Source: Salvelinus alpinus
Taxonomy: Eukaryota > Chordata > Actinopteri > Salmoniformes > Salmonidae
DNA: 64,000 nt
Direction: 5' to 3'
NCBI RefSeq assembly: GCF_045679555.1
Contig: NC_092115.1
Location: forward strand, 34,418,728-34,482,727
Below, piece by piece: positions 13,123 to 24,700 of this stretch (its first letter is position 1; every line of letters begins with the position of its first letter). The notes beneath the pieces were generated by a model that ran no database searches, was not told where the DNA came from, and was given only the letters and a program-made list of their open reading frames with translations. The position numbers and the translations under genes are program-made.

Positions 13123-13439
13123 TGAGTTAGCCAGCTGTCCCGGAAAATCTGAAACAACTTAAAGTTTTTGAGAAATATAGACATGAAATCGGCATGGTAT
13201 AATTATCTCTTGTGGACAGACAAATGTAACTGGCATTTGTCAACCATTTGTCAACAGACGGTGGGATACGACAACTAACGACGGACTTTGCTCTGGTGCA
13301 CAGATTTTCCACCACTGATCATTTGGACAAATTCATCTGAAAATCAAGAGATATATTTGACTGCTTTCAAAGTTAGCTGGCTAACATAATGATCCTGCTT
13401 TCTGGAACATCCCAATGGTATTAAAATTAAAACCTGTAT

Positions 13440-14372
13440 ATTTAGACAATGAAGAAAAATATAAACGCAATATGCAACAATTTCAAAGATTTCACTGAGT
13501 TACAGTTCAAATCCATCCAGACGTGATTCAGAGTCCCATAGGGCGGCGCACAATTGGCCCAGCATAGTCCTAGTTTGGCTAGGGTAGGCTGTCATTGTAA
13601 AAAATAATTTGTTCTGAACTGACTTGCCTACTTAAATGAAGGTTAAATTTAAAAAAAATAAGGAAATCAGTCAATTGAAATAATTTCATTCTATGGATTT
13701 CACGACTGGGCAGGGGTGCAGCAGGGGTGCAGCAATGGTTGGGCCTGGGAGGGCATAGGCTCACCCACTTGGGAGCCAGGCCCAGCCAATCAGAATGAGT
13801 TTTTCCCACAAAAGGGCTTCATTACAGAAATAAATACTCCTCAGTTTCATCAGCTGTCCGAGTGGCTGGTCTCAAACGATCCCGCAGGTGAAGAAGCCGA
13901 TGTGGTGGTCTGTGGTTGTAAGGCCAGTTGGAATACTGCAAAATCCTCTAAAACGACATTGGAGGTGGCTTATGGTAGAGAAATTAACATTCAATTATCT
14001 GCAACAGCTCGTGTACATTCCTGCAGTCAGTATGCCAATTGCACGCTCCTTCAAAACTTGAGACATCTGTGGCATTGTGTTGTGTGACAAAACCACACAT
14101 TTTAGTGTCCTTTTATTGTCCCCAGCACAAGGTGCACCTGTGTAATGATCATGCTGTTTCATCAGCTTTTTGATATGCCACACCTGTCAGGTGGATGTAT
14201 AATCTTGGCAAAGGAGAAATGCTCACTAACAGCGATATAATCAAATTTGAGTACAACATTTTAGAGAGATACGCTTTTTGTGCGTAAGGAACATTTCTGG
14301 GAGCTTTTATTTCAGCTCATGAAACATGGAACCAAAACTTTAAATGTTGAGTTTATATTTTTGGTCATTATA
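13440..14372 (-). mobile_element. Tc1/mariner remnant, internally deleted, with a nested SINE piece
   Basis: The outer ends carry AAAAATATAAACGCAATATG (left) and TTGAGTTTATATTTTTGGTC (right), the inverted ends of one Tc1-like family, next to TA. In the minus orientation it keeps the first few hundred bases of the transposon (for example GGACAATAAAAGGACACTAA near 14110) and then jumps to the far end. A SINE-derived piece, CCCATAGGGCGGCGCACAAT, sits inside at about 13519-13655. No usable transposase remains. Confidence 0.7.
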
Positions 14373-14374
14373 TA

Positions 14375-14917
14375 CAATACCAATCAAAAGTTTGGACACA
14401 CCTACTCATTCAAGTGTTTTTCTTGAATGAGTAGGTGTGTCTATCATTTGTTTTTCAACACGACAATGACCCAACACACCACCAGGCTGTGTAAGGGCTA
14501 TTTGACCAAGATGGAGAGTGAAGGAATGCTGCATCAGATGACCTGGCCTCCACAACCACCCAACCTCAACCCAATGGAGATGGTTTGGGATGAGTTGGAC
14601 CGCAGAGTGAAGGAAAAGCAGTCAACAAGTGCTCAGCATATGTGGGAACTCCTCCAGGACTGCTGGAAAAGCATTCCAGGTGAAGCTGGTTGAGAGAATT
14701 CCAAGAGTGTGCAAAGCTGTCATCAAGGCAAAGGGTGGCTACTTTGAAGGATATAAAATATATTTTGATTTGTTTAACAATTTTTTGGTTACTACATGAT
14801 TCCATATGTGTTATTTCATAGTGTTGATGTCTTCACTATTATTCTACAATGTAGAAAATAGTAAAAATAAAGAAAAACCCTTGAATGAGTAGGTGTGTCC
14901 AATCTTTTGACTGGTAC
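14375..14917 (+). mobile_element. Tc1/mariner remnant keeping the transposase C-terminus
   Basis: Inverted ends (CAATCAAAAGTTTGGACACA and the reverse at 14888-14917) flank a deleted element. An ORF at 14427-14693 includes PPNLNPMEMVWDELDRRV, where the Glu corresponds to the third catalytic acid of the DDE transposase. The first two thirds of the gene are lost. At the deletion point the left end runs directly into an inverted copy of itself, making a perfect 19-bp hairpin. Confidence 0.75.
14396..14440. repeat. Perfect 19-bp hairpin at a transposon deletion junction
   Basis: ACACACCTACTCATTCAAG (14396-14414) pairs perfectly with 14422-14440 across a 7-base loop. Both arms are terminal-repeat sequence of the surrounding Tc1 element. 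Confidence 0.85.
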
Positions 14918-15267
14918 TATATATACAGTGACTTCGGAAAGTAATCAGACCCCTTGACTTTTTCTACATTTTGTTACGTTACAGGCTTATTCTTTTTTAT
15001 ATATATATATCTCAGCAATCTACACACAATACCCCATAATGACAAATCAAAACGTTTTAAAAATATAAAACAGATATTATTATTTCCATAAGTAGTCAGC
15101 CCCTTTTTTCGAGCTCAGGTGCATCCTGTTTCCATTGATCATCCTTGTTACTACAACTTCATTGGAGTCTTCATTGGTAAATTCAAAAAACTTCATTGGT
15201 AAATTCAATTGAATGGACATGATTTGGAAAGGCACACAGCCATGCAATCTCCATAGACAAATATTGA

Positions 15268-16314
15268 CAGCTCAGTGACTTTCAACGTGGCACCGTTATA
15301 GGATGCCACCTTTCCAACAAGTCAGTTAGTCAAATTTCTGCCCTGCTAGAGCTGCCCAGTCAACTGAAAGTGATGTTATTGTCAAGAGGAAATGTCTAGG
15401 ATCAACAATGGCTCAGCTGTGAAGTGGTAGGCCACACAAGCTCACAGAACGGGACTGCCGAGTGCTGAAGCACATAGCGTGTAAAAATCGTCTGTCCTCA
15501 GTTTTAACACTCACTACCCAGTTCCAAACTGCCTCTGGAAGTAACATTAGCACAACAACTGTTTGTCGGGAGCTTCATGGAATGGGTTCCCATGGCCAAG
15601 CACGATTGCCAAGCGTTGGCTGGAGTGGTGTAAATCTCGCTGCCATTGGACTCTTGAGTAGTGGAAACGCGTTCTCTGGGGTGATGAATTACGCTTCACC
15701 ATCTGGTAATCCGACGGACAAATCTGAGTTAGGCGGATGCCAGGAGAACGCTACCTGCCCTAATGCATAGTGTCAACTGTAAAGTTTGGTGTAGAAGGAA
15801 TAATGGTCTGGGGCTGTTTTTCACGATTCGGGCTCGGCCCCTTAGTTCCAGTGAAGGAAAATCTTAACGCTACAGCATACAATAACATTCTAGACAATTC
15901 TGTGCTTCCAACTTTGTGGCAACAGTTTGGGGAAGGCCCTTTCCTGTTTTAGCATAACAATTCCCTGTGCACACAGTGAGGTCCATACAGAAATGGTTTG
16001 TCGAGATCAGTGTGGAAGAACTTGACTGGCCTGCACAGAGCCTTGACCTCAACCCCATCGAACACTTTTGGGATGAATTGGAACGCCGACTGCGAGCCAG
16101 GCCTAGTCGCCCAACATGAGTGCCCGACCTCACTAATTTCTCTTGTGGCTTAATGGAAGCAAGTCCAAGTGTTTTAACATGTCGTGGAATGCCTTCCCAG
16201 AAGAGTGGAGACTGTATTGTCAGCAAAGGGGGGACAAACTCAAAATTAATAACCATAATTTTGGAATGAGATGTTTGACGAGCAGGTGTCCACATACTTC
16301 TGGTCATGTAGTTT
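15268..16314 (+). pseudogene. Decayed Tc1-like transposase of a second family
   Basis: Plus-strand fragments in shifting frames include VLWGDELRF (first catalytic Asp region, about 15676-15700), [16 protein letters not shown] (about 15777-15823) and a DLNPIEHFWDELERRL-like stretch (about 16045-16095) with the catalytic Glu. Stops at several places break it. The right end, GTCCACATACTTCTGGTCAT then GTAGTTTA near 16314, is the terminal repeat; the matching left repeat is absent. Confidence 0.7.
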
Positions 16315-16340
16315 ATGCCCTAAAACAGATTTGGCCACTC

Positions 16341-16612
16341 ATCAAATCAGATTGTATTTGCCACCGAATAGAACAGGTGCAGACCTTACCATGAAATGCT
16401 TTCTTACAAGCCCTTAACCAACAATGCAGTTTTAAGAAAGATAAGAGTTAAGAAAAATATTTACTAAACAAACTAAAGTTTTTTAAAAAGAGCAACAATA
16501 AAATAACAATAACGAGGCAATATTCAGGGGGCACCGGTACCGAGTCAATGTGCGGAGGTACAGGTTAGTCGAGGTAATTAAGGTAATATGTAGGTAGGGG
16601 TAAAGTGAAAGG
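16341..16612 (-). mobile_element. LINE family B 3' end
   Basis: ATCAAATCAGATTGTATTTG followed by TACTTACAAGCCC-like and GTCAATGTGCGGAGGTACAG stretches match the minus-strand copy at 29006-29500. It is inserted into Tc1 debris. Confidence 0.65.
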
Positions 16613-17059
16613 CCAAATCTCCACTGAAGTTGCTTACCAAGAAGACAGTGAGAGGCCGAGTTACAGTTTTGATTTAAATCTACTTCAAAATCTATGGCAA
16701 GACCTGCAAATGGTTGTCTAGCAATGATCAACAACTAATTTGACAGAGCTTGAATAACTTTGAAAAGAATAATGGGCAAATGTTGCTCAATCCAGGTGTG
16801 GAAAGCTCTTGGAGATTTACCAAGAAAGACTCACAGCTGTAATGGCTGCCAAAGGAGCTTCTACAAAGTATTGACCCAATGGTGTGAATGCTTATGTAAA
16901 TTAGATATTTTTGTATTTCATTTTCAATAAATGTGCAAATATTTCTAAAAACATGTTTTCACTTACTCATTATGGTGTAGACTTGCATGTGGCACCGCTT
17001 GCGTTCTCCCCAGCTCCATGCTCCCCCCCACCTGTTGCGCGGTGCGTGCCTCCAAGGAG

Positions 17060-17238
17060 GAACACGTTGCCATGGATACACTAGCGTTCGATCGGACGAG
17101 GAAGTGTACCAATACCAAAACAGCTCTACACACGTTTCGTAAACTGTGAAATGTCAAGCTTATAACCACAGATATCTCAATTGTTCAGCAACCTGTGTAT
17201 TGTTATGTTGTAGCTCAACGCAGAACGTTGTTTCAAAG
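17060..17238 (+). promoter_or_regulatory. ccdc13: Likely ccdc13 promoter-proximal region and non-coding exon 1
   Basis: The stretch is richer in CpG than its surroundings and ends in a strong donor, CAAAG|GTGAGT, at 17238. The first coding exon starts at an acceptor (TTCTGTCAG) at 18718, so an upstream untranslated exon is required. The transcription start inside this stretch cannot be fixed from sequence. Confidence 0.55.
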
Positions 17239-17559
17239 GTGAGTTTAAACTATTCATTTACATCTCCTGCCTATAACAGCTAACGTTCGTTAGCTAAGTT
17301 AGCTAAACTAGTTAGCTAACCTTAATAACGTCCTTAGCCAACGCCGGGCTATCTTAAAATATGATGCTAGTGAGGTTTAAAACCTCCGAGACTAGGCCTA
17401 AGCATACTTTACACGAAGTGAATTGTTAATCACTAAAACATATTTTGTTTGGATGTAGGTCTAGTGTCTTGTAACCATAACCACCCCACCCCTCCTCTCC
17501 ACCAAGTTACAGTTTATACAACCGTTGTAGACCGAGGTAAAATTTGTTTTAGGATATTC

Positions 17560-18490
17560 GGGTGAATATTAGGTTTTCTCTCATCAATAACTATTGAACA
17601 AAGCATGCCATGGCTATAAAGATGGTATATTCTGAATCGGCTGGATGGAGAAATATCCACACCTTTATTATTATTTTTGTAATAATACGATTTCGGATTT
17701 CAATCTTCAATAGCTCTTATACAAAGTGTGCCATGGCTATTAAAATGATATGTTCAGAATAAGGGAAGGATGGACAAAAGTCAAAAGCTTTATTTAGGTA
17801 GATTTATTTCTTCCTTTTTTTGTTTTTAGCTTTCAATCTTCAATAGCTCTTACACAAATGGAGAGATTGTTATGTACCAAGTGTATTTCATTTTTTTAAT
17901 AATAAATTTGCAAAAATCTCTAAAAGCCTGTTTTCGCTTTGTCATTATGGGGTATTGTGTGTAAATTGATGAGGAAAACAGTTAATTTAATCAATTTCAG
18001 AATAAGTCTGTAACATAACAAAATGTTGAAAAAGGGAAAGGGTCTGAATACTTTCCGAATGCACTGTATACTTTTCTTAGTCATGGCACGCTTTGTGTAA
18101 GAGCTATTGAACATAAAAATAAATACAAATGCAATTTCTAGAGAGAAAAAAACAAGGGAGCTTTGTCCGTCCTCCCCTCATTCTGAATATGTCATTGTCA
18201 TAGTCATGGCACGCTTTGTGTAAGAGCTAATGACGATTGAAAGCTACAAATAATAATACAAAAATACATTTCAACCAAAACAAAGCCATGGATTTTTGTC
18301 CAACCTCCCCGATTCTGAATATTTAATTTTCATAGTCATGGCACACTTTGTGTGAGAGCAATTGAAGATTGAAAGCTACAAATAATATATAAAAATAAAT
18401 TTCAACCAAAACAAAGCTGTGGATTTTTCTCCATCCACCCCTGATTCAGAATCTACCATCTTCATAACCAAATATCTACCGGATATCCAA
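17560..18490. repeat. Large imperfect inverted repeat of about 125-bp satellite-like units in ccdc13 intron 1
   Basis: Right-arm units contain CATAGTCATGGCACGCTTTG then TGTAAGAGCTAATGA, with about three copies between 18075 and 18490. Left-arm units (17570-17860) carry the reverse complement, such as TCTTCAATAGCTCTTACACA. The right arm ends in sequence complementary to the start of the left arm (TATTCTGAATCGGCTGGATGGAG). The loop holds a Tc1 end. The array has no coding signal. Confidence 0.75.
17880..18069 (-). mobile_element. Tc1 terminal fragment in the loop of the inverted repeat
   Basis: Sequence from AATAAATTTGCAAAAATCTC to GGGTCTGAATACTTTCCGAA followed by TGCACTGTATA is the end of the same Tc1 family as 14926-17000. 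It is in opposite sense to that element's left end. Confidence 0.65.
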
Positions 18491-18790
18491 TATAAAACAC
18501 ATTTTACCTTGATCTGTTCTAGCTCCTGTTTGTGTTTCATGAAAATTAGCACGTAACTGTAACCTTACACATTGACATTTCAAATGCAGGTCTATCTCAA
18601 CTGTACCTGCCTATGTAACTACCATGTAAATACATATCATTAAGAATGCATTACATAATTTAATTGGCCCCCAAAATAACAGTGTTAGTTAGCTAACTAC
18701 CCTTTTTTGTTCTGTCAGCCAAATTAAGTGTTAACATTTATTTTCAACACCAAGGGACTGCAATTTCTGGGTTGGACATTTCTGTACAAC

Positions 18791-21700
18791 ATGGAAGAAG
18801 ATGATGGACTAAAGGATAACCTTCGTCTACAGTTCCAGGCTCTGCAGGAGCAGCAAGAGAAGCGTCTCCAGAGAAGACTAGAGAAACAGAAGAAGGAGCA
18901 GAAGGTCACTGAGATCCAGGACAATCTGAACCTGTCCCAGCTAGACATTCATCACGCGGATGATTGTAGTAAAAAGTGAGCTCTATGAAATATTATTAGG
19001 TTAGGTCTATATTATTAAAGTTAGACAAAGTTTCCTCCCCCAATACAGCCTAACATTATGCTTACCATAGGCATTGTAGCATTATGAATTAGTTATATGT
19101 ACCTATCTCATTATTACCCAAATGGATTAGTGTTTGGAGCAATTGTTTTGGACAAAGCTTTCATTAGCTTTGAAATAGCAATTGTAGCACAATGCAAGTT
19201 GTGGGTCTTTAGGGGAGAACTTTCATAAACCTAAATATGACTGTGTTGTTATTGTCGTTTGTAATTGGAGGGAATTTATCATCCTCCATATTAAAATGTT
19301 GACTTTAATGGGTTTTTAATCCCCACAGGCTGTTACAGAATGAAAATGAACAGTTACAGGACCAGGTGAGGGAGCTGAGGGATGAAAATGGCCGACTATT
19401 CAAACTAGTAAGCGAGAAAGACTTTGAGATTAAACATCTGAAGAAGAAGAGGGAGGAAGACAGGCTGGCTTTAGCAGGTATTGTACAGTATATGAAAAAA
19501 CTTGAATGAACAAATCATCTTTTGGGTTGATAAGATTTGGATTTGGCTACATTCAGAGTAAAATTATGATATATATTTTTGTCAATGTTTTATTATTACT
19601 TTCAGAGCTCCATTTGACTTTGGGAATGTTGTCTAAAGTGGCATGTGTCCTTTTTTATTGATTTTATGACTATCTTGTCCAAGGCACATCTGGCTTGGCG
19701 GGTGATGCGGCAGCTACCAAGATTGTTGAGCTTTCTAAGAGGAATCGAGAGTTTGCTTCTGAAATGGAACGAGAAAAAGTTAAAGCAAAACAAACTAGCA
19801 ACAGAGTGAAAGAGCTTGAGAAAGAGGTAAATTGGATGTTTAAAGAACTTATCATTTCACATTGCTATAACAAAGAATCAACAACTGTAACAAACCCGAA
19901 TTCCATCTCATATCCAGTCTGTCAATTGACAATGACATTTGGATACAAAATCCCAATTTTATACATAAATGCCCGAGACTTTCCACTTCTTGACCCAATC
20001 GGCCATTTGTCAGCGGTATTGCTTTATAGACTGATGATGTAAGCTCTTGACTGGATGGGTAAGTAATTCAAATAATTGCAATTATGCTAAATCCTCTAGC
20101 TCCAGGCTGCTTTGTTGCTTAGACCTCCTGGGAAGAAGATGGATGTAAAGCCACAAGACATGAGGTCATCCCAGGACTTCCAGGAGGTAATTAGTCTTAA
20201 TGACTGATCATCATTTTTAAGCCAATGAGCCAAATGAGCCAATACTCAAGGGAACTCTGCCACATAGAAATGCTTATGTTGTTGTAGCAGTTCAGCAAAA
20301 ACTTTTGTTCATGTTTATTCTAAGCAAACCTGGCAAACTGTATTTGTGTCAATATTGTGACTTTTCAATGACAGCTATGACTGTGTTCCTCTCACCAATA
20401 GAACAGTCCAGTGGTAAAATCTCTACAGGAAAAACTATCTGCTGCCCAATTCAAGATGACAGAATATCGAAACCAGATTCAAGCTGTCAAGCAGGAATTG
20501 AAAATAGCTCAGAAGGTACGTATACAGCCGTTTGTTAAAAGTTCAAACATTTCAAAGGTTATGGCATACTATTCCAGGCATGTTTTTGTTCCTACTGTAG
20601 GTGTTATCCAGTGAGGTAGGAGAGGAAGTCAGCATCCAGCAGCTACTGACCAGCCCAGGGAACTGGAGAGGTCGCTCCCAGCAGATACTGGCTCTCCAGA
20701 TTAGGGTGAGCTGACTGCCTGCTGTCATTGGAAGAACTTTCGAGGCACAGAATATTGATCACACAATAAGCTGGTAAAATACATACATGGTGATTTGTAG
20801 ACTGCAATGTAGCCATCTTAATGTTTCTCTGTTGGTTTTTTGTCCCCAGGTTCGGGACCTGGAGCAGCAGCTGAGCCAATCAGCTCAGAGGAAGCAGCCG
20901 TCATTCGTCAGCGTGGAAGAGGAGCTACTGTGGGGCGGGGCCCTGCAGAAGACACCCCCCCAGGACAGGAACCTCAGCTACATCCGCAATATGGAGAGGG
21001 AGAAGAGAGAAACTCTGGAGGTAGGAAGAGCCAGACTTGATTGACAATTGATTGACAGTTCAATCAAACCTGCATTGTGGTATTCACACAGTAGCTCTTT
21101 TGAGATTTTGAGGTTTAATTGAACTCCAGCCTTAGTTCTGCTTCTCTCCTCCTGGCATGTGTGGTTAGAGGATGACGGGGGACTATGATTCCCTCATGAA
21201 GGACCACAAGGATGTGAAGAAGAAGCTGGAGGGCTCCAAGGCCAGAAACAAAAACCTGAGCACTGAGGTGAAATCACTGAAGGCCCAGATCTCCACCCTG
21301 CTGGACAAAGGAAAGCATGATGATGAGCTGGTGGATGCCTTACTGGTATGTTAGCAGACCTCGGTTCAAATAGTTTTCTTTGAACTGCTTAGAGCGTTTG
21401 ATTGAGCCTGTCTCAAATGCCAGATGGGCATGGTTTGCACTTTTGAGACTTTTCCATTCTATAGATACGTTTCAAATACTAGTATGAACCCATGTACGGT
21501 ATATCATATTAGAACTTTGAGGGCATCATGGGAAGAATTTCAACCTGAGTTAAGCTCTAAATGGAACATAATTGCCTTTTTATGCACTTTTCGCTCTACG
21601 CATATTCTGACCTTGAACTTAAACATGAGAATAACATGCTATTCACCCGCTATTCATTTGGTGTGAAGATCAAAGAAATTAAGGTGTGTCGGAGGTGTGT

Positions 21701-24700
21701 CTACTGATACGCCGTATTCTGACCTTGACTTAATTCCCTCATAATTCCACCACCTTTACGCGAGATGAAACAATGAATAAGGTCGTGCAACCTGTCGGTT
21801 CCAAGTGGAACAACATCTACTTTCTTTTTTTCTGTAAGAAATAACACCATCCTCCATGCGTTGTAGTTTACAAATAGATAAAAGGTAGGTAAATGAGTAA
21901 GCCGTTTGGCTAAGGCGATTGTAAATATAAATGACAATTGTTTTAGATCCTTATGATCGCTGGAGACCAGTCATATGGCAGCAAACTGAAGCATATCAAC
22001 ATATCACCTTTTCATCAGTGAAGTTTATGAAATGCTGGCTTTATAACTTGCAAGGATGACATTTGGAGACCCAATCTATAGGCTTCTGTAGCCGTACAGT
22101 ATAGCGCCAAACCTACCTATTTGATTTCTAGAATGTTTTAATTATATGCCCATACTGTTCACTGTATTTTTAACTTTTTGTATCATGTTAAATATCACCC
22201 AAATATCATCGGTAGCCACCATCAGTTATACCCAAATACTATTATTATATAAATTTATAACTGTCACTTTGGTGTTAGTATCCTTACATTTTGCATCATT
22301 CCATTACATCGTTAGTTTACCTTTCTTTCCTCTTGTCACGTTCGTGTGGTTGTTCCTGAGGATCTCTAGCAATAGTGGGTCATATTAGGCTAACGTATAA
22401 CAAGCAATAATTTGGGACATGTAGCCTATTTGAGTAATTATGGAACGCACACCATGCGTAGCAGTTTAAACCTGAACCCTGGCGCACGGTTCACGACAAC
22501 TGTACCATTGTCATCACAGGTCTCTGATTAGTGAGGATTACTATGGTAGATTTATAGGACTACTGTTCAACCCTTATTGTACACTTTTCTCACCTTCCAA
22601 TATTTCATGGATTGAACAATTAAATATGGCAATTTCAGGGTGAATCAAACCACTGTATTTTTTATTCACCAACATATTTTGTGAGTAATGGCTCTCCAAC
22701 CCTGTTTTTTAAAAATGATTCATAAATACTTTCCTAACCCTAAATAATATACATGATCAGAGTATTTTTACATATAAAAAAGAGATATGTATTTTCATGG
22801 TTTTCTTTCATTGATCACTTATATTCTGAACCGTTCTCTCTTTATCTACTTCCCCAGAGTCAGGTGAACTCGTAGATACCATTTTTATGTCTCTGTGTGC
22901 AGTTTGAAGGGAGTTGCTAACCTGCGCTAGCGCAATTGCTAACTAGTGTTAGCACAATGACTGGAAGTATCTGACACTGGGGAAGTAGATATATTTGCCA
23001 AAATCCCAAGGATCCCATATTTTCAAGTTCTCATAACATTGTCTCAGATGGATTACATCTTCATTCCTCGGATTGATCTATAATTGAACGAGTTCCTGCA
23101 TACAAATACCTTGATATTTGGATTGACACTGATTTATCGTTTGAAAAACATATGAAGGACATTGTTAGATTGAAAAAAGTGTTTTTGTTTTTTACAGAAA
23201 CAGACCTTGTCTCTTACTAGTCAGCAAGAAGCAGTCAACCTTTCTACCTGTATTTGACTATGGTGATTCTATTTATCAAAGTGCAGTTGCCTTTTTCAAA
23301 GCACCCATCGTTTTATCACAGGAGCGTTTTATTCCTCTTTACTGTATTCTTTACTAAAAGGTTGGCTGGACCTCTTTGAAGTCCCGTAGATCACATCATT
23401 ACTCTCTTTTTGTTTACAAAGCCCTGCTCCACAAGCCTCCGACTTACCTAACTTCACTATTAAGATTTAAAATGACAAGTTATCAAACCCGTTTACAGGG
23501 TTGGTTATGTCTGGAGACTCCTTTGGTGTCTGCAGAGTTAGGTAAGTCAGCTTTTAGGTTTCCTTATTCCACATGTTTGGAATGATCTCCAAAATAAATT
23601 TCAAATAGATGTTTAAGTGTCCTAGGACAGTTCAGGCAGGGGACGTAGGATTTTTATAATGAAGAATGTGTTTGTTTTAGTTGACTGTGTTTTATGTATA
23701 TTGTGTAGATTTATGTTTGTCTGTGAAATGTGTGTTGTGCTGTATTTTATTTGTTTTATATTGTATTTTATTTTTGATGTATTTTATGAAATATATAGGG
23801 CTCCCTTGTAAAAGAGACACTGGTCTCAATGGTGACTCCCTGATGATTAAATATAGGTAAATAAATAAAGCTGTAGACCTATTGCATTTGCCAACATCAA
23901 ATACATATACATATCACAGAATAATCAGTTTGATGCATCAGTTACTCTTAGTTAGTAATATGCTGATGCTTCACTTCACTTACCAACACATACAGTAGTA
24001 CACATACGTTTCTAGAGTGAAGTGTCCCTTGACATGTACCCCCCTAACCCTGTCCCCTTAATCCTGTCCCCTGTCCCCCTAATCCTGTCTCCCTCTCCAC
24101 CTGCCCCCTCTCCTCCCCTTGTCTGTCCTGTCGTGAGTACTGTAGAAGCAGCAGAGCCAGCTGCAGGAGGTGCTGGGCAGGCTGAGCCAGCAGGACGTGC
24201 AGACCAAGGAAAGCCAGCAGAACCTGGGGCAGCAGCTGAGCAGCGAGGCCCAGAGACACACATCCCTCATTCAGCAGCTCAAACACATGGTCTCCGAGAG
24301 GGAGGCCAAAGTGAAAGAGCTGGAGGACGAGATACAGCAACTGTCCTTAAAGGTAAACTGACTGTGATTCTGCAAGGAGATAAAAATACTTTTAGTGATG
24401 TCAGTGCTATTGACTGAGACTTTTGGCTTCAGCGTTTTGGGCTAGTTCCATTTATTTCCAGTTGCTTCCAATATAGAAAAATGTAGCAATAATGCTTTAT
24501 GGTCGCATTTTTTAAAATGCAACTGACCTATGGAATTCAGGACTGGAATTTAAACAGAATGGATTTTGTAAATGTGTTGCAGAGAGAGGAAGGCGGTCAA
24601 TCAGGCCCCAAGACTACCACTGGCAGTTTCTGGCCTTTGACAGCAGGGGGAGACAGCAGTAAGAGGATTAGCTCAGCCCGGTATGTGTGCAAGTGGGAGT

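Larger units (their letters stand above)
14926..17000 (+). mobile_element. Tc1/mariner element split by two later insertions
   Basis: The left end CAGTGACTTCGGAAAGTAAT starts after TA at 14924. Body sequence continues to about 15268 and resumes at about 16615, ending with AATAAATGTGCAAATATTTC and AACATGTTTTCACTTACTC near 16975. A different Tc1 (15268-16314) and a LINE tail (16341-16612) lie in between. The transposase is not recoverable by eye from these pieces. Confidence 0.65.

Noticed and set aside
20305-20538. 77-codon ORF overlapping a ccdc13 exon in another frame
   Set aside because: It crosses the intron 4/exon 5 boundary and is a shadow of the real exon at 20402-20515.
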